Shown here piece after piece: positions 1-9,333 of a stretch of 64,000 bases of DNA. The DNA comes from Anaerocolumna sp. (GTDB lineage Bacteria > Bacillota > Clostridia > Lachnospirales > Lachnospiraceae), in the NCBI GenBank assembly GCA_029256725.1, contig JAQSXJ010000040.1, positions 1 to 64,000 on the forward strand, in the 5' to 3' direction. Position 1 is the first letter of the stretch; every line of letters starts with the position of its first letter. Position numbers and translations under genes: made by a program. The notes below the pieces were generated by a model, which saw only the letters and a program-made list of their open reading frames with translations, was not told the origin of the DNA and ran no database searches.

Positions 1-186
1 AGCTGATTCCGTTAATTTTCTTCTGCGAACATACTCTGTCATTGAAATCCCGCAGATATAACTGAAGATTCGTTGATACACACCAAGAGGTATACCGGTG
101 ATCTTAGCAGCCCTGTCAAAGTCCACTTGGAAAATATCACTTTCCAGCATATCTATGACCTGTTGTGTCTGTTCCATTACATTCAT
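1..186 (-). CDS. AraC-family regulator, N-terminal part only (runs off the window)
   Basis: The reading frame is open from an ATG at 186 to the window edge, giving 62 residues preceded by a GAGGAAGAGG-type ribosome binding site. The residues contain a helix-turn-helix-like stretch (FDRAAKITGIP) followed by FSYICGISMTEYVRRRKLTES, shortened here to its key part MTEYVRRRKL, which is typical of the AraC/XylS DNA-binding fold. In this subgroup (AraC with a GyrI-like effector domain) the DNA-binding domain comes first, so the effector domain would lie outside the window. Target genes cannot be inferred. Confidence 0.75.
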   Translation of the reverse strand, partial: MNVMEQTQQVIDMLESDIFQVDFDRAAKITGIPLGVYQRIFSYICGISMTEYVRRRKLTESA

Positions 187-343
187 TTTCCTCTTCCTCT
201 CAGTTATATCTTATATTAAGCCGATTGTGCCCGCTTTCCATTTTCTGTACAAATAATGTGTGCTTCAATCTGAGTTTCCTATGTTAAGAAGATAAAAATT
301 AATTCCAAAGTCCGTTCTGTACCATAAATGTTGACTTGCTATT

Positions 344-1129
344 CTATATATCTGCCACGGGTACATTACCTACCAGCCAGTTAAGCTCGCTGTCCTGCAT
401 AAATCTTATCGGCCAATCTTTTGTAGTAGAGGTCCAGGTATGAAAATTGACGATGCAGTTAAACAACTGTTCCACAGCCTCTTCTGACTTCTCACTGATT
501 GTCTTGTTCATATACTCTAAAAGGTTATCGGGTTTTTTCTCTACTCCCTCAAGTACTCTTAAAAACCATTTATGGTAAGGATACAAAGTCTCATTGTAGG
601 TCAATACTAATCTTCCTGCAAACAACACATAATTGGATATTGCAGTTGTAATCAGATACTCATTATCTCTTTTCACACCTTCATAGAAATACCATCTCCA
701 GGCTTCAAACTGAGCATAGAATTTCTCCATGTTTTCTAATTTTCTTTCCACCGGATACCTTGAGGCTTCTTCTACAAGCTGCTTTAGTCCCTCTATTTTT
801 GAGTAGGATACAAAGGCATCTTTAAAGGCAAACTTTGCAGGTTCACTTCCCATAGCCGCCGTTTTCTTTATAAACTCCACAGAGGTGCATTTTCCGTCAA
901 CGTAACCGCCTTCATAAGGTGTCGCTTCGGTTTCATAATAATTGAAGTTCTCATCCTCTAACGCTTTCTTATAGTTCTCTTCAGACATTACAAGCATTAG
1001 ATCAATGTCAGAATTCTCAGCGGCAAAACCATGAGCCACAGACCCGCCAATAATTATTCCTAATACATCTTCTCGTTGTTTTAATTTATTTGTGATTGTT
1101 TCGATAGCAAGTGTATGGTGATTGTACAT
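344..1129 (-). CDS. nucleotidyltransferase-domain protein
   Basis: This 261-residue protein has the polymerase-beta-type nucleotidyltransferase signature: GGS at residues 28-30 followed by SDIDLM with the metal-binding aspartates at D41 and D43. The rest is helical and resembles stand-alone nucleotidyltransferases related to aminoglycoside adenylyltransferases. Substrate is unknown; a nucleotidyl transfer onto a small molecule or RNA is what the family does. The ATG at 1129 has an AAGGAG site about 9 nt upstream. It is a single gene with no obvious operon partner. A resistance role is possible but nothing here proves it. Confidence 0.75.
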   Translation of the reverse strand: MYNHHTLAIETITNKLKQREDVLGIIIGGSVAHGFAAENSDIDLMLVMSEENYKKALEDENFNYYETEATPYEGGYVDGKCTSVEFIKKTAAMGSEPAKFAFKDAFVSYSKIEGLKQLVEEASRYPVERKLENMEKFYAQFEAWRWYFYEGVKRDNEYLITTAISNYVLFAGRLVLTYNETLYPYHKWFLRVLEGVEKKPDNLLEYMNKTISEKSEEAVEQLFNCIVNFHTWTSTTKDWPIRFMQDSELNWLVGNVPVADI

Positions 1130-1277
1130 TTTGCAAACTCCTTTGTTTTATATTGATATGGATTCCGTTCTCCAAGGGGTATTATAATGTATTTTTCTTG
1201 ATATTGGAATATAAGACTTCAAGTTACAGAACGAACCTTGTTATTATGGTACAGAATTTTTCTAAAACTCCATATAA

Positions 1278-1508
1278 TTATTTATCTTTTTCATTTCCAC
1301 GCTTAAAATTACCTGTTACTTATGCCATTATCAGTTGTGCTTCTTTCTGGTCCGCATTCTTGATTCGCTCCAGGAATCTGTTACTATCCTTATCTTTTAA
1401 AATAGTAACCTGCTTGCCATGCCAGTATATAAAGACTTTCTTATCTTTTGAGACCTCAAATGTAAATGGATTTTCATGCAGCTTATTTCTCTTATCTATT
1501 TCTCCCAA
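1278..1508 (-). pseudogene. small conserved protein interrupted by an in-frame TAA
   Basis: A TTG start at 1508 with a GGGGGAT ribosome binding site opens a 62-codon frame ending in a TAA at 1320-1322. The same frame continues after the stop with VTGNFKRGNEKDK and ends at a second TAA at 1278. I recall a family of about 70-residue Firmicutes proteins of unknown function that end in a similar A-K/R-VTGNFKRGNE tail, so the first TAA sits where a lysine codon (AAA) is expected. The likely explanation is a single A-to-T nonsense change or a base-call error. Function of the family is unknown to me. Confidence 0.6.
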
Positions 1509-1663
1509 TGACTATCCCCCAGACCATTTCTTTAACTTTATTTAGCGAATAAATTTACCATTTTATACTTTATTGTTATTACCTAAAGATTCTACGCAAA
1601 TTAGGTATAGCCACAAGGGATACTTTCTATATATTTATTCTCTACTGCACTAACTATCAAATA

Positions 1664-2284
1664 TCAATTTAAATGATTATAAGTCTGCATCAGCCCATGT
1701 AGTTCTATAGAGCTCTTTATAGTCGGTACAATCACATTGGCAGCAAATGCTGCCATTTCCTCCGGTGACTGCTTACAGCCGGTTTTCAACCACTTTTGAA
1801 GAAAGCCGATATAGCCGTTGATGATAAAGGCATTAAAATACTCATACTCCTCTTCGGTCATATGAGCACCGAAACTTTTCCACAGATCAGAGATTTTCTC
1901 ATCAACAATATTCTTAATACGATCTACAAAAGCAGCATCTCCGTTTGGCCCCAGCATAATCTCGCAGAACTCTTTGTTTTCGGCACAGATGGAATATATC
2001 CTTACCAACACTTGCGGGGGTTTTCCCTTTTCTGGCGAATGATTCATCATCTGATCAATAATTTCATTGAATTTCTGAAAGAAATCTTCCTGAACCTGAC
2101 TGATCATATCATAAATATCCGTATAATGAAAATAAAAGGTTCCCCTGTTAACATCCACAAGCTCCGTTAGCTCCCGAACCGTTATACTAGAGATTGCTTT
2201 CTGATGCATGAGACTGAGCAGTCCTGTTAATAATTTTTTTTTGGTATTGCGAACACTTCGGTTGTTGTCACCGCTCTTATTCAT
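1664..2284 (-). CDS. TetR/AcrR-family transcriptional regulator
   Basis: The 206-residue protein has a TetR helix-turn-helix at residues 15-60 (SSITVRELTELVDVNRGTFY then FHYTD) and an all-helical C-terminal ligand domain of the type common in Clostridia TetR proteins. ATG at 2284 follows a GAGGTGAA site. It is divergently arranged with the ABC exporter operon at 2531-6519, a layout in which TetR proteins usually repress the neighbouring exporter and are released by its substrate. That regulatory link is inferred; the 13-bp inverted sites in the shared intergenic region support it. Confidence 0.85.
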   Translation of the reverse strand: MNKSGDNNRSVRNTKKKLLTGLLSLMHQKAISSITVRELTELVDVNRGTFYFHYTDIYDMISQVQEDFFQKFNEIIDQMMNHSPEKGKPPQVLVRIYSICAENKEFCEIMLGPNGDAAFVDRIKNIVDEKISDLWKSFGAHMTEEEYEYFNAFIINGYIGFLQKWLKTGCKQSPEEMAAFAANVIVPTIKSSIELHGLMQTYNHLN

Positions 2285-2322
2285 AGATGTTTCACCTCAT
2301 ATATTGAATAGATTTTGCATTT

Positions 2323-2411
2323 GTGTTGAAAAATACACATCCTGTCTTATACTGTTTATTGATTTCTTGAGCTTAATATATTATGCTGAATTCTAGTTTA
2401 TTTTTCAACAC
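2323..2411. promoter_or_regulatory. paired inverted 13-bp sites in the TetR/ABC divergent promoter region
   Basis: GTGTTGAAAAATA at 2323-2335 is repeated exactly in inverted orientation as TATTTTTCAACAC at 2399-2411. The pair flanks a 63-nt stretch that should hold the two divergent promoters. This is a good candidate for the operator of the adjacent TetR protein; it could also form a hairpin. Confidence 0.45.
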
Positions 2412-2530
2412 TTGTCAAGTCATAGAAGGATAATTACAAGCAAAGTATTTGGTGTTAATCACAGGAAATACAACCAGTTTCATTCATTTCAATTTTTCAG
2501 CTTGTATTTATCCTGAGCTTAGGAGGTAGC

Positions 2531-3235
2531 ATGAATTCTTTTGTACGATTTGAAAATGTCGGTAAAACCTATCATTCAGGTGATGTTAAAGTTAACGCAC
2601 TGCATGATACTAATTTTGAAGTAGATAAAGGTGAAATCTGTGTTATTGTAGGGCAGTCAGGTGCCGGCAAGACCACACTCTTAAATATTTTAGGCGGTAT
2701 GGATACCTTAACCACCGGCAAGGTGTATCTTGGTGATACAGAGATATCAGCCCTGAGCAAAAAAAGCCTTGTAGGTTACCGCAGAGAAGATATTGGTTTC
2801 GTATTCCAGTTCTATAATCTGATACCGAATCTGACGGCTCTTGAAAACGTTGAGATTGCCTCTCAGATGATAAAAGATCCGATTCCTGCAGCAGAGATTC
2901 TTGGAAGTGTAGGCCTTTCAGAGCGACTCTATAATTTTCCCTCACAGTTATCAGGCGGAGAACAACAGCGAGTTTCCATAGCACGGGCTCTGGCAAAGAA
3001 TCCGAAACTATTATTATGTGATGAACCTACCGGAGCACTTGATTACAATACCGGTAAGCAGATTCTTAAATTATTGCAGGATCAGAGCCGTGGAAGCGGA
3101 ATGACCGTTATTATCATCACCCACAACTCCGCACTGACAGCAATGGCTGACCGGGTAATTCATGTTAAGAACGGAACTGTTTCCTCAGTGCGCAAGAACG
3201 AAAAGGTTATACCGGTAGAGGAGATTGAATGGTAA
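2531..3235 (+). CDS. ABC transporter ATP-binding protein, MacB/LolD type
   Basis: This 234-residue ATPase carries Walker A (GQSGAGKTT, about residues 38-46), the signature [10 protein letters not shown], Walker B ([12 protein letters not shown]) and the switch histidine in ITHN. The closest class is the MacB/LolD/FtsE group, which energises FtsX-like permeases in lipoprotein or peptide export, or in sensing of cell-envelope antibiotics. An AGGAGG site lies 5 nt before ATG 2531. The stop codon overlaps the start of the large permease downstream, so the two are translationally coupled and form one transporter. Confidence 0.92.
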   Translation: MNSFVRFENVGKTYHSGDVKVNALHDTNFEVDKGEICVIVGQSGAGKTTLLNILGGMDTLTTGKVYLGDTEISALSKKSLVGYRREDIGFVFQFYNLIPNLTALENVEIASQMIKDPIPAAEILGSVGLSERLYNFPSQLSGGEQQRVSIARALAKNPKLLLCDEPTGALDYNTGKQILKLLQDQSRGSGMTVIIITHNSALTAMADRVIHVKNGTVSSVRKNEKVIPVEEIEW

Positions 3236-6200
3236 TGAAAAATTCTGCATGGAACAAAAACAACCTTCGGGAAATACGACACACTTTGGGCCGTTATCTT
3301 GCGCTTCTTGTTATTATAGCTCTTGGTGTGGGTTTCTTCTCCGGCCTTAAGATAACCAAACAGGCCATGTTGCAAACAGGTGATGCATTTATCAAAGCTT
3401 CCAAAATGTATGATTACCGGTTACTATCTACTCTGGGCTTTACCGCTGAAGATGTGGATTACATCGGCGGACTTGAAGGTGTTACCACTGCCCAGGGTGC
3501 TATTAGTGCGGATTTTATTACAGCTTTTCATGATACCGAGGATGTAATCTTAAAAGCTCATTCCATTACAGACAATCTGAATCAGATAAACCTTGTAAAA
3601 GGCAGACTCCCTGAGACTGATAATGAATGTGTTGCAGATGCCGGATATTTTACCGAAGAAGATCTTGGCAAAACAATCACTATATCTGCCAAAAATGACG
3701 AAGATATTAGGGATAGCTTTACCTATCAGGATTACACCATCGTAGGCTTATGCAATTCTGTAAACTATATGTATCGCAGCGACCGCGGTACCACAAAACT
3801 TGCAGGCGGTTCCATAAATGCCTTTCTCTATCTTCCGGAAGGTGGCTTTAGCATTGATTATTATAGTGAAGTCTATGTTACCCTTACGAATAACCAAGGG
3901 CAAATCTTTAGCAAAGATTATGAGGATACCGTATCCACTATGGAACAGCCATTAAAAGTTGCTGTCAAAACCCGTACAGATTTGCGCTATAGCGATATTA
4001 CAGAGGAAGCTAATGAAGAAATAGCAGAGGCCCAAAGTGAATATGACACCTCTTATAAGGAATATCTGGATGGAAAGACAGAAGCAGAGGATAAGTTAAG
4101 CGATTCCAAAAAGAAGTTAGCGGACGCCAAGACTGAAATAACCAGTAATGAAAAGAAGCTGACAGACAGCGAGACCACCTTAGCAGAAAAAGAAAAGGAA
4201 TATAACTCCTCCCTCTCCGATTATAAGACCTCTAAGAAAGAATTTGATACCCAAAAATCCGCTACGCTAAATACCCTGGAAGAAAAGCAGCAGGAAATTA
4301 CCACCAGTCTTTCTAAAGTAACTGATGGTATGAAAGAAATTGAAAAAAGCGGGGTCCTTGACCAATATAATACCTTGAAAGAATCAGAAGCAAACTTAAA
4401 GACCGCCCTTGGGCGGCTTTCTGACCCATCAAGTACAGAACACCAGACCTTAACCGCACAACTTAAACAGGTATCAGAAGGACTGGTGCAAATTGAGGCA
4501 ACTGGTGTAATTACTCAGTATCAGATCTTAAGTAATTCCATAGAACAGCTGGAAGCAGCTCAGAGCACACTGGATGCTTCAAAAAAGACAGCGGAAAGTG
4601 AACTTAAAACAGCAGAAAAACAGCTTACATCAGCCAAAGCTCAACTGGACGCTGCAAAAGTAACCCTTGATACTTACAAAGAACAAATAACAGATGGAAA
4701 GACCTCTCTTACCAAAGCAAAAGAAGAGTATAGGAAGGGCCTGAAGAAATATCAGGATGCCAAAGAAGATACAGACACTACTTTAAAAGAAAGTGAAGAA
4801 AAACTTACCGAGGCGCTGGATAAAATAAACGATGCCAAAGAGGAGGTAGCCTCACTGGATAAGCCCACCACCTATGTACTGGACAGGACTAAAAATATCG
4901 GGTATGCAAGTTTTGAAAATGACTCCTCCGTCGTTGAAGGTATTGCAAAGATATTCCCTATCTTTTTCTTTCTCGTAGCGGCTCTGGTATGCAGTACCAC
5001 CATGACACGAATGGTTGATGAACAACGTACTCAGATAGGAACTCTGAAAGCCTTAGGTTATACCAACCGTTCCATAGCCTTAAAATATGTAACTTATTCG
5101 GGAAGTGCTGCTGTGCTTGGCTGTATTCTTGGGTATTTTACAGGTACCAAGTTATTTCCTTTTGCAATCTGGCAGGCCTACAAGATGCTATATGATTTCG
5201 CTGAAATCAAATATGTATTCAGCGGCAGTTTAGCACTGCTGACCTTATTGGTTTCCCTTCTTTGTTCCGTTGGCGCAACTTATGCTGCCTGCCGTACAGA
5301 ACTGTCACAGATGCCAGCAGAATTAATGAGACCAAAGTCTCCCAAGGTAGGAAAACGAATCTTTCTGGAACGGATCCCTGTCTTATGGCAGGCTATCAGC
5401 TTCCTCCACAAAGTATCCATCCGTAATATCTTACGCTATAAGAAGCGCTTGTTTATGATGATACTTGGAACCGGCGGTTGTACTGCACTGCTGCTGGCAG
5501 GCTTAGGTTTAAATGATTCTGTCAGCAATATAGCCGATGATCAGTTCGACACCATAATGCTCTACGATTACACCATATCCTTTTCAGAGGCTCAGACAGA
5601 GGAGGACATGGCAGACTTTCAGGATAGTACCTCTGATCTCTTGTCCCAGTGTGTCTTTGTATCCTCTGATACCTATGAAGTTACAGGCAAAGGCGGTAAT
5701 CAGAAGATCAATGTCATAGCAAGCGATGACCCTGATATTACACAGGTTATCGGGCTCCACCTTAACGGCAAGACTGTTCCTTTTCCGGAAGAAGGTTATG
5801 TAGCTATTAATGACCGCCTGGCAGAAACCGAAGATCTTAAAATTGGTGATTCTATGACCATAAGCCTTAATAATACAGAAGCCTATACGGTTGTAGTCGG
5901 TGGCATCTTTAAGAACTATGCCTTTAACTATATGTTCATGAGCGGAGCCACCTATGAGCAGGTCTTTGGAGAGAAATGTACTTATAAGACAGCCTACGCC
6001 AACACAGATTCCTCGGATATCTACAACGTATCTGCAAAACTCATGAAAGATCATGGTGCTTCAAGCATAGTGGTTACAGCCGATACCAGGAACCGGGTTA
6101 CTAATATGATGAACAGTCTGAATTATATCGTATGGCTGGTAATTGCCTGCGCCTGCGCCCTTTCATTCGTAGTTATGTATAACCTGAGCAATATCAATAT

Positions 6201-6519
6201 AACGGAGCGGAACCGGGAAATTGCAACCATTAAAGTTCTGGGCTTTTATCCGGGGGAAACCTACAGTTATGTCTTCCGGGAAAATATCGTTATAACCCTT
6301 ATCAGTACCATGTTCGGACTTCCGGCAGGAATCCTGCTCCATCGTTTCGTAATGGATCAGATAAAGATTGAAGCAGTATCCTTTAATGTACAGATATTGC
6401 CTGTGAGCTACCTTTATGCCCTGGTAGTCACTATGGGTTTAACCTTGTTTGTTAACTTGATATTGGTTCGAAAAATCGACCGGATTAATATGGCTGAGTC
6501 CTTAAAATCCGTAGAATAA
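3229..6519 (+). CDS. FtsX-like ABC permease with long extracytoplasmic coiled coil
   Basis: The 1096-residue permease has an N-terminal membrane anchor (about residues 17-40), a large extracytoplasmic part, and two FtsX-type three-helix blocks near residues 580-700 and 970-1085. Residues about 255-545 are a charged K/E/T/S-rich coiled coil with heptad-like repetition, an insertion seen in large clostridial FtsX permeases. It starts at ATG 3229 inside the end of the ATPase gene (a second ATG at 3235 overlaps the TAA). The pair probably exports or senses a hydrophobic compound under control of the divergent TetR gene. Substrate is unknown. Confidence 0.9.
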   Translation: MVMKNSAWNKNNLREIRHTLGRYLALLVIIALGVGFFSGLKITKQAMLQTGDAFIKASKMYDYRLLSTLGFTAEDVDYIGGLEGVTTAQGAISADFITAFHDTEDVILKAHSITDNLNQINLVKGRLPETDNECVADAGYFTEEDLGKTITISAKNDEDIRDSFTYQDYTIVGLCNSVNYMYRSDRGTTKLAGGSINAFLYLPEGGFSIDYYSEVYVTLTNNQGQIFSKDYEDTVSTMEQPLKVAVKTRTDLRYSDITEEANEEIAEAQSEYDTSYKEYLDGKTEAEDKLSDSKKKLADAKTEITSNEKKLTDSETTLAEKEKEYNSSLSDYKTSKKEFDTQKSATLNTLEEKQQEITTSLSKVTDGMKEIEKSGVLDQYNTLKESEANLKTALGRLSDPSSTEHQTLTAQLKQVSEGLVQIEATGVITQYQILSNSIEQLEAAQSTLDASKKTAESELKTAEKQLTSAKAQLDAAKVTLDTYKEQITDGKTSLTKAKEEYRKGLKKYQDAKEDTDTTLKESEEKLTEALDKINDAKEEVASLDKPTTYVLDRTKNIGYASFENDSSVVEGIAKIFPIFFFLVAALVCSTTMTRMVDEQRTQIGTLKALGYTNRSIALKYVTYSGSAAVLGCILGYFTGTKLFPFAIWQAYKMLYDFAEIKYVFSGSLALLTLLVSLLCSVGATYAACRTELSQMPAELMRPKSPKVGKRIFLERIPVLWQAISFLHKVSIRNILRYKKRLFMMILGTGGCTALLLAGLGLNDSVSNIADDQFDTIMLYDYTISFSEAQTEEDMADFQDSTSDLLSQCVFVSSDTYEVTGKGGNQKINVIASDDPDITQVIGLHLNGKTVPFPEEGYVAINDRLAETEDLKIGDSMTISLNNTEAYTVVVGGIFKNYAFNYMFMSGATYEQVFGEKCTYKTAYANTDSSDIYNVSAKLMKDHGASSIVVTADTRNRVTNMMNSLNYIVWLVIACACALSFVVMYNLSNINITERNREIATIKVLGFYPGETYSYVFRENIVITLISTMFGLPAGILLHRFVMDQIKIEAVSFNVQILPVSYLYALVVTMGLTLFVNLILVRKIDRINMAESLKSVE

Positions 6520-6576
6520 TGCAGCTAGAATAATTATTTATCTTCTCTATCGTATTGCAATGAATAACTATATAGA

Positions 6577-6648
6577 GGGCTGTTTCAAAGTATTAGAAAA
6601 CATTTTCGATTTCTGTTCTTTCCTATAATACTATGAAACGGCCCTTTT
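6577..6648 (+). terminator. terminator of the ABC operon
   Basis: An almost perfect 19-bp inverted repeat (6577-6595 with 6626-6644, GGGC..TATTA arms) is followed by TTTT. It sits 57 nt after the permease stop codon. Confidence 0.75.
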
Positions 6649-6766
6649 ATGTTTAATGCATTTAACTATCATAACACTGGCTGTGATAATAATTGAATAA
6701 GATTATTAATATTAACCTTTATATATTCAATATTATAATCTTTAACATCTTTTTTACAGTTTAATA

Positions 6767-7198
6767 TTATAAAATCAGCATCTCATGTTCATCGTATTTA
6801 AAATCAGGCCCATACGCAACTTCCCAATAATAGCCGTCAGGGTCTGCAAAATAAGCGTGGTAACCACCCCAAAAAACCTCCTGTGGTTCTTTTACGATGT
6901 TACCGCCTGCTTTTCTTGCCAGTTCAATAACTTCCTCCACCTTTGCCTTACTGTCCACATTATATGCCAGTGTAATACCTGAGAAACCCTCTCTAATAGC
7001 CGGAGGATTTACATCATCGATATCTTTTGCAAGTTCCTGTACCGGAAATAATTCCAGTTTCGTTCCATAGGAATTAAAAAAAACTATGTGAGGATTGTTT
7101 TCCGTAACATCCGTGACAAATCCAAGGCCATCACGGTAAAACTTAACGGATGCCTCCATATCTCTGACACCCAGACAAATTATGCTTACTCTGTTCAT
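6767..7198 (-). CDS. VOC-family (glyoxalase/bleomycin-resistance fold) protein
   Basis: The 143-residue protein has the paired beta-alpha-beta-beta-beta modules of the vicinal oxygen chelate fold: RVSIICLGVRDMEASVKFY at the N-terminus and FADPDGYYWEV near the C-terminus, where the glutamate is the usual metal ligand. The chosen start, ATG 7198, has AGGAGAAG at 7203-7210; an in-frame ATG 16 codons upstream has no such site. Family members bind metal and act as lyases, dioxygenases or antibiotic-binding proteins. The actual substrate cannot be read from the sequence. Confidence 0.85.
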   Translation of the reverse strand: MNRVSIICLGVRDMEASVKFYRDGLGFVTDVTENNPHIVFFNSYGTKLELFPVQELAKDIDDVNPPAIREGFSGITLAYNVDSKAKVEEVIELARKAGGNIVKEPQEVFWGGYHAYFADPDGYYWEVAYGPDFKYDEHEMLIL

Positions 7199-7327
7199 TT
7201 CACTTCTCCTGTTGTATTTATAATTTGAGATACTAAATAACTCCATTTAGATAATTATTTTAGTATAATATTTATTAAATAATATTCATAGATACTTATA
7301 TATAAGCATCTGCAGTTCGTAGCTCTT

Positions 7328-8821
7328 TTAATCCGTCTTTACTGTTTTCCTGGTACTCCATTTACCATAGATAATATTGCCTTTGTCATCTTTAATATAC
7401 CCGCGTACCTGGACATAATAATTAGTCTTATTCTTTAGTCCTGCTACTTGTATTTGCTGCCCGCTAACGCTCTTGATTACTGCATTTTTCATTGCGCTGT
7501 TTGTAGAATAGCGGAGCTGATACTCTTTGCTTCCCGCTTTACTCCATTTTGCAGTAAAACTGTTAGTACCTCTTTTCAGCGTTATCTCGGTTTGTTTCAT
7601 ATCAACAGTCCAGATGCAATACAAATACAGGTTTTCAGAGACATTCGTTACAGCTCTGTCTGGATAGGAAATTCCAGTCCCGTCAGCTTTTGTATTGAAA
7701 CTGCTGATATAGATATTGTTACTACCTTTTACAACAGGAAGTATTTGAGGAGCATATTTTTGCTTGTCTTTAATTGTCTCTATCGTTGTTGCTTCACCAT
7801 CCAGCGAGAAATGTTTTGAATATGAGAAATTAGTGTCTAATATTACTGTATATTCTTCTGCTTTCTCAGTTAAATTGTTCTCTTTGGTGTTACTGTTCTC
7901 TGATGAAGACTTTATGACCGCAGCCTCATTTCCACTGTAGGTATCTTCTCTATAATCCTTTAATATGGATTCATAATTGACCTCTCTCCATATTGTTGCA
8001 TTTCTATATTCGTTCTGAATAGGCGTAACAATACTTTCCACTTTATAATCACTGGTTCCAAATCCAGCGATGGGTTTATCCCATGGTATCCCAACAATGT
8101 GCCACTTTTCGCTTAAGAATACTTGGTTGGTCATATAACTGTTATAAATATGCATCATACGGCACTCAATTCCCAGGATATCCATAAAATATTTGAAAGT
8201 ATAAGAAAACCCTTCGTCTATACCGTTATTTTTTAGTAACGGTCCGATAATACCATAGGCACTTTGAGGAACATCTTTCTTTTCACGATGATCGTATATA
8301 CAATTAGCAATCAAATATTCAAAAATTGCTTTTGCTTTCTGCTCCTCAGTCATACCAGGTAGAATATTTTTATCAACTACCTCGGCTGCTTTCTTAACTA
8401 CTTCCAAGTCTGTCCCCGAATATCCTTTAAAGTTCTTCTTTTGAACAGCCAGAACAGGGTTATATCTTACTACAGATACTTTACAGAAAGCAATATTGGT
8501 ATCACAGTTTGCAAAGACAATCGCAGTTCCAACCCCAGCAGCATAAATAGTACCATTAACTACCGTTACAATAGTATCGTCAGAAGATGTCCAGATAATA
8601 TCTCTATGTTTTCCACTACTCTGGGGCTTGATTTCCGCCGTTAGGATATAGCTCTCTTCCGGGTTAAGATACAGATTGGATGCATTAAGAGAGAGTTTCA
8701 TTATGTTGCTTGTTGTTTCTTTCGTACTGGTTTGAGCCTTTACAAAGGGGAAAGGAAACAACAATATACTCACACAGATTACCAATGCTAATACTGTAAA
8801 CGTAATCCCTTTACTTTTCAC
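7328..8821 (-). CDS. secreted protein: Ig-like, degenerate transglutaminase, InlB-type repeat and FN3 domains
   Basis: A signal peptide (about residues 1-29) leads into a bacterial Ig-like (Big_2) domain at about 40-118, a transglutaminase/protease-like domain at about 150-265, a Listeria-Bacteroides (InlB B) repeat at about 330-410 and a fibronectin type III domain to residue 497. The transglutaminase-like part keeps the fold motifs around LGIECRM, but the position of the usual catalytic Cys in the GxCxG motif reads GIDEG and the usual HAWN histidine region reads EKWH, so the enzyme is probably inactive. It starts at GTG 8821 after AGGAGG. It is likely an exported binding or surface protein. 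Confidence 0.75.
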   Translation of the reverse strand: MKSKGITFTVLALVICVSILLFPFPFVKAQTSTKETTSNIMKLSLNASNLYLNPEESYILTAEIKPQSSGKHRDIIWTSSDDTIVTVVNGTIYAAGVGTAIVFANCDTNIAFCKVSVVRYNPVLAVQKKNFKGYSGTDLEVVKKAAEVVDKNILPGMTEEQKAKAIFEYLIANCIYDHREKKDVPQSAYGIIGPLLKNNGIDEGFSYTFKYFMDILGIECRMMHIYNSYMTNQVFLSEKWHIVGIPWDKPIAGFGTSDYKVESIVTPIQNEYRNATIWREVNYESILKDYREDTYSGNEAAVIKSSSENSNTKENNLTEKAEEYTVILDTNFSYSKHFSLDGEATTIETIKDKQKYAPQILPVVKGSNNIYISSFNTKADGTGISYPDRAVTNVSENLYLYCIWTVDMKQTEITLKRGTNSFTAKWSKAGSKEYQLRYSTNSAMKNAVIKSVSGQQIQVAGLKNKTNYYVQVRGYIKDDKGNIIYGKWSTRKTVKTD

Positions 8822-9075
8822 AGAATTTCCTCCTTATCTTTATGGAATTATACAATATTTGGATTTATTTGATTATATCATCTAGTTCGTTATCTGTCTA
8901 ATATAACAACCTATTTTCTGCTTTTCCAATTCTAATTCACTTATTGTCTGTCACTCATTAAGAATGACTATCTATCTGGTATAAATGTAAAATAATCACC
9001 TTGATAAGTAGTAAAATATATAAGCTAATTTCTCTATAATTGACCAATTTTATATACTTATTTTCCCAATTTCAA
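8822..9075. other. AT-rich gene-free stretch
   Basis: No open frame with a ribosome binding site and no convincing hairpin is seen between the secreted protein gene and the toxin promoter. Confidence 0.6.
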
Positions 9076-9104
9076 TCGACTTTTTGACTTATTTATGGTA
9101 TAAT
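9076..9104 (+). promoter_or_regulatory. putative promoter of the toxin mRNA
   Basis: A perfect TATAAT at 9099-9104 lies 17 nt after TCGACT (9076-9081), a weak match to TTGACA. Transcription would begin near 9111 and give a leader of about 115 nt before the toxin start codon. Confidence 0.5.
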
Positions 9105-9228
9105 AATTCTATGGTAACAGGAGCAAAGTCAATTGATGGCTTGGGATAATTATGAGTGCTTGCCCTTCCTTTTATAGAGGAAGGAGGTGAACTTTTCCTA
9201 TATTACATAGAAAGGGGGAGTGCGCCTG

Positions 9229-9333
9229 ATGACAGTTGCAGAAGCATTATCTTTAATGATAACCTTCTCTAGCTTTGTCGTAGCTTTGATTACTCTAGTT
9301 GTTAGTCTGATAAAGATAAACAACAAAAAATGA
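9229..9333 (+). CDS. small hydrophobic type I toxin (holin-like toxin family)
   Basis: This 34-residue peptide begins MTVAEALSLM, continues with a single hydrophobic segment (about residues 8-29) and ends in a short charged tail KINNKK. That matches the 'putative holin-like toxin' family of Firmicutes, membrane peptides of type I toxin-antitoxin systems related to TxpA/BsrG. A strong ribosome binding site (AAAGGGGGAG, 9211-9220) precedes ATG 9229. Its 3' end overlaps a convergent RNA with a good promoter, as expected for an antisense antitoxin. Family assignment is by recall of the motif; toxicity is inferred. Confidence 0.75.
   Translation: MTVAEALSLMITFSSFVVALITLVVSLIKINNKK

Noticed and set aside
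1111-1545. 144-codon plus-strand ORF
   Set aside because: Overlaps the small conserved gene on the minus strand; the hydrophobic, F/S-rich product has no start signal and looks like an antisense shadow.
9181-9210. Leader peptide (GTG to TAG, 7 codons) behind AAGGAGGTGA before the toxin
   Set aside because: Too short to judge and the ribosome binding site overlaps the start codon; it might simply be a leader structure element.
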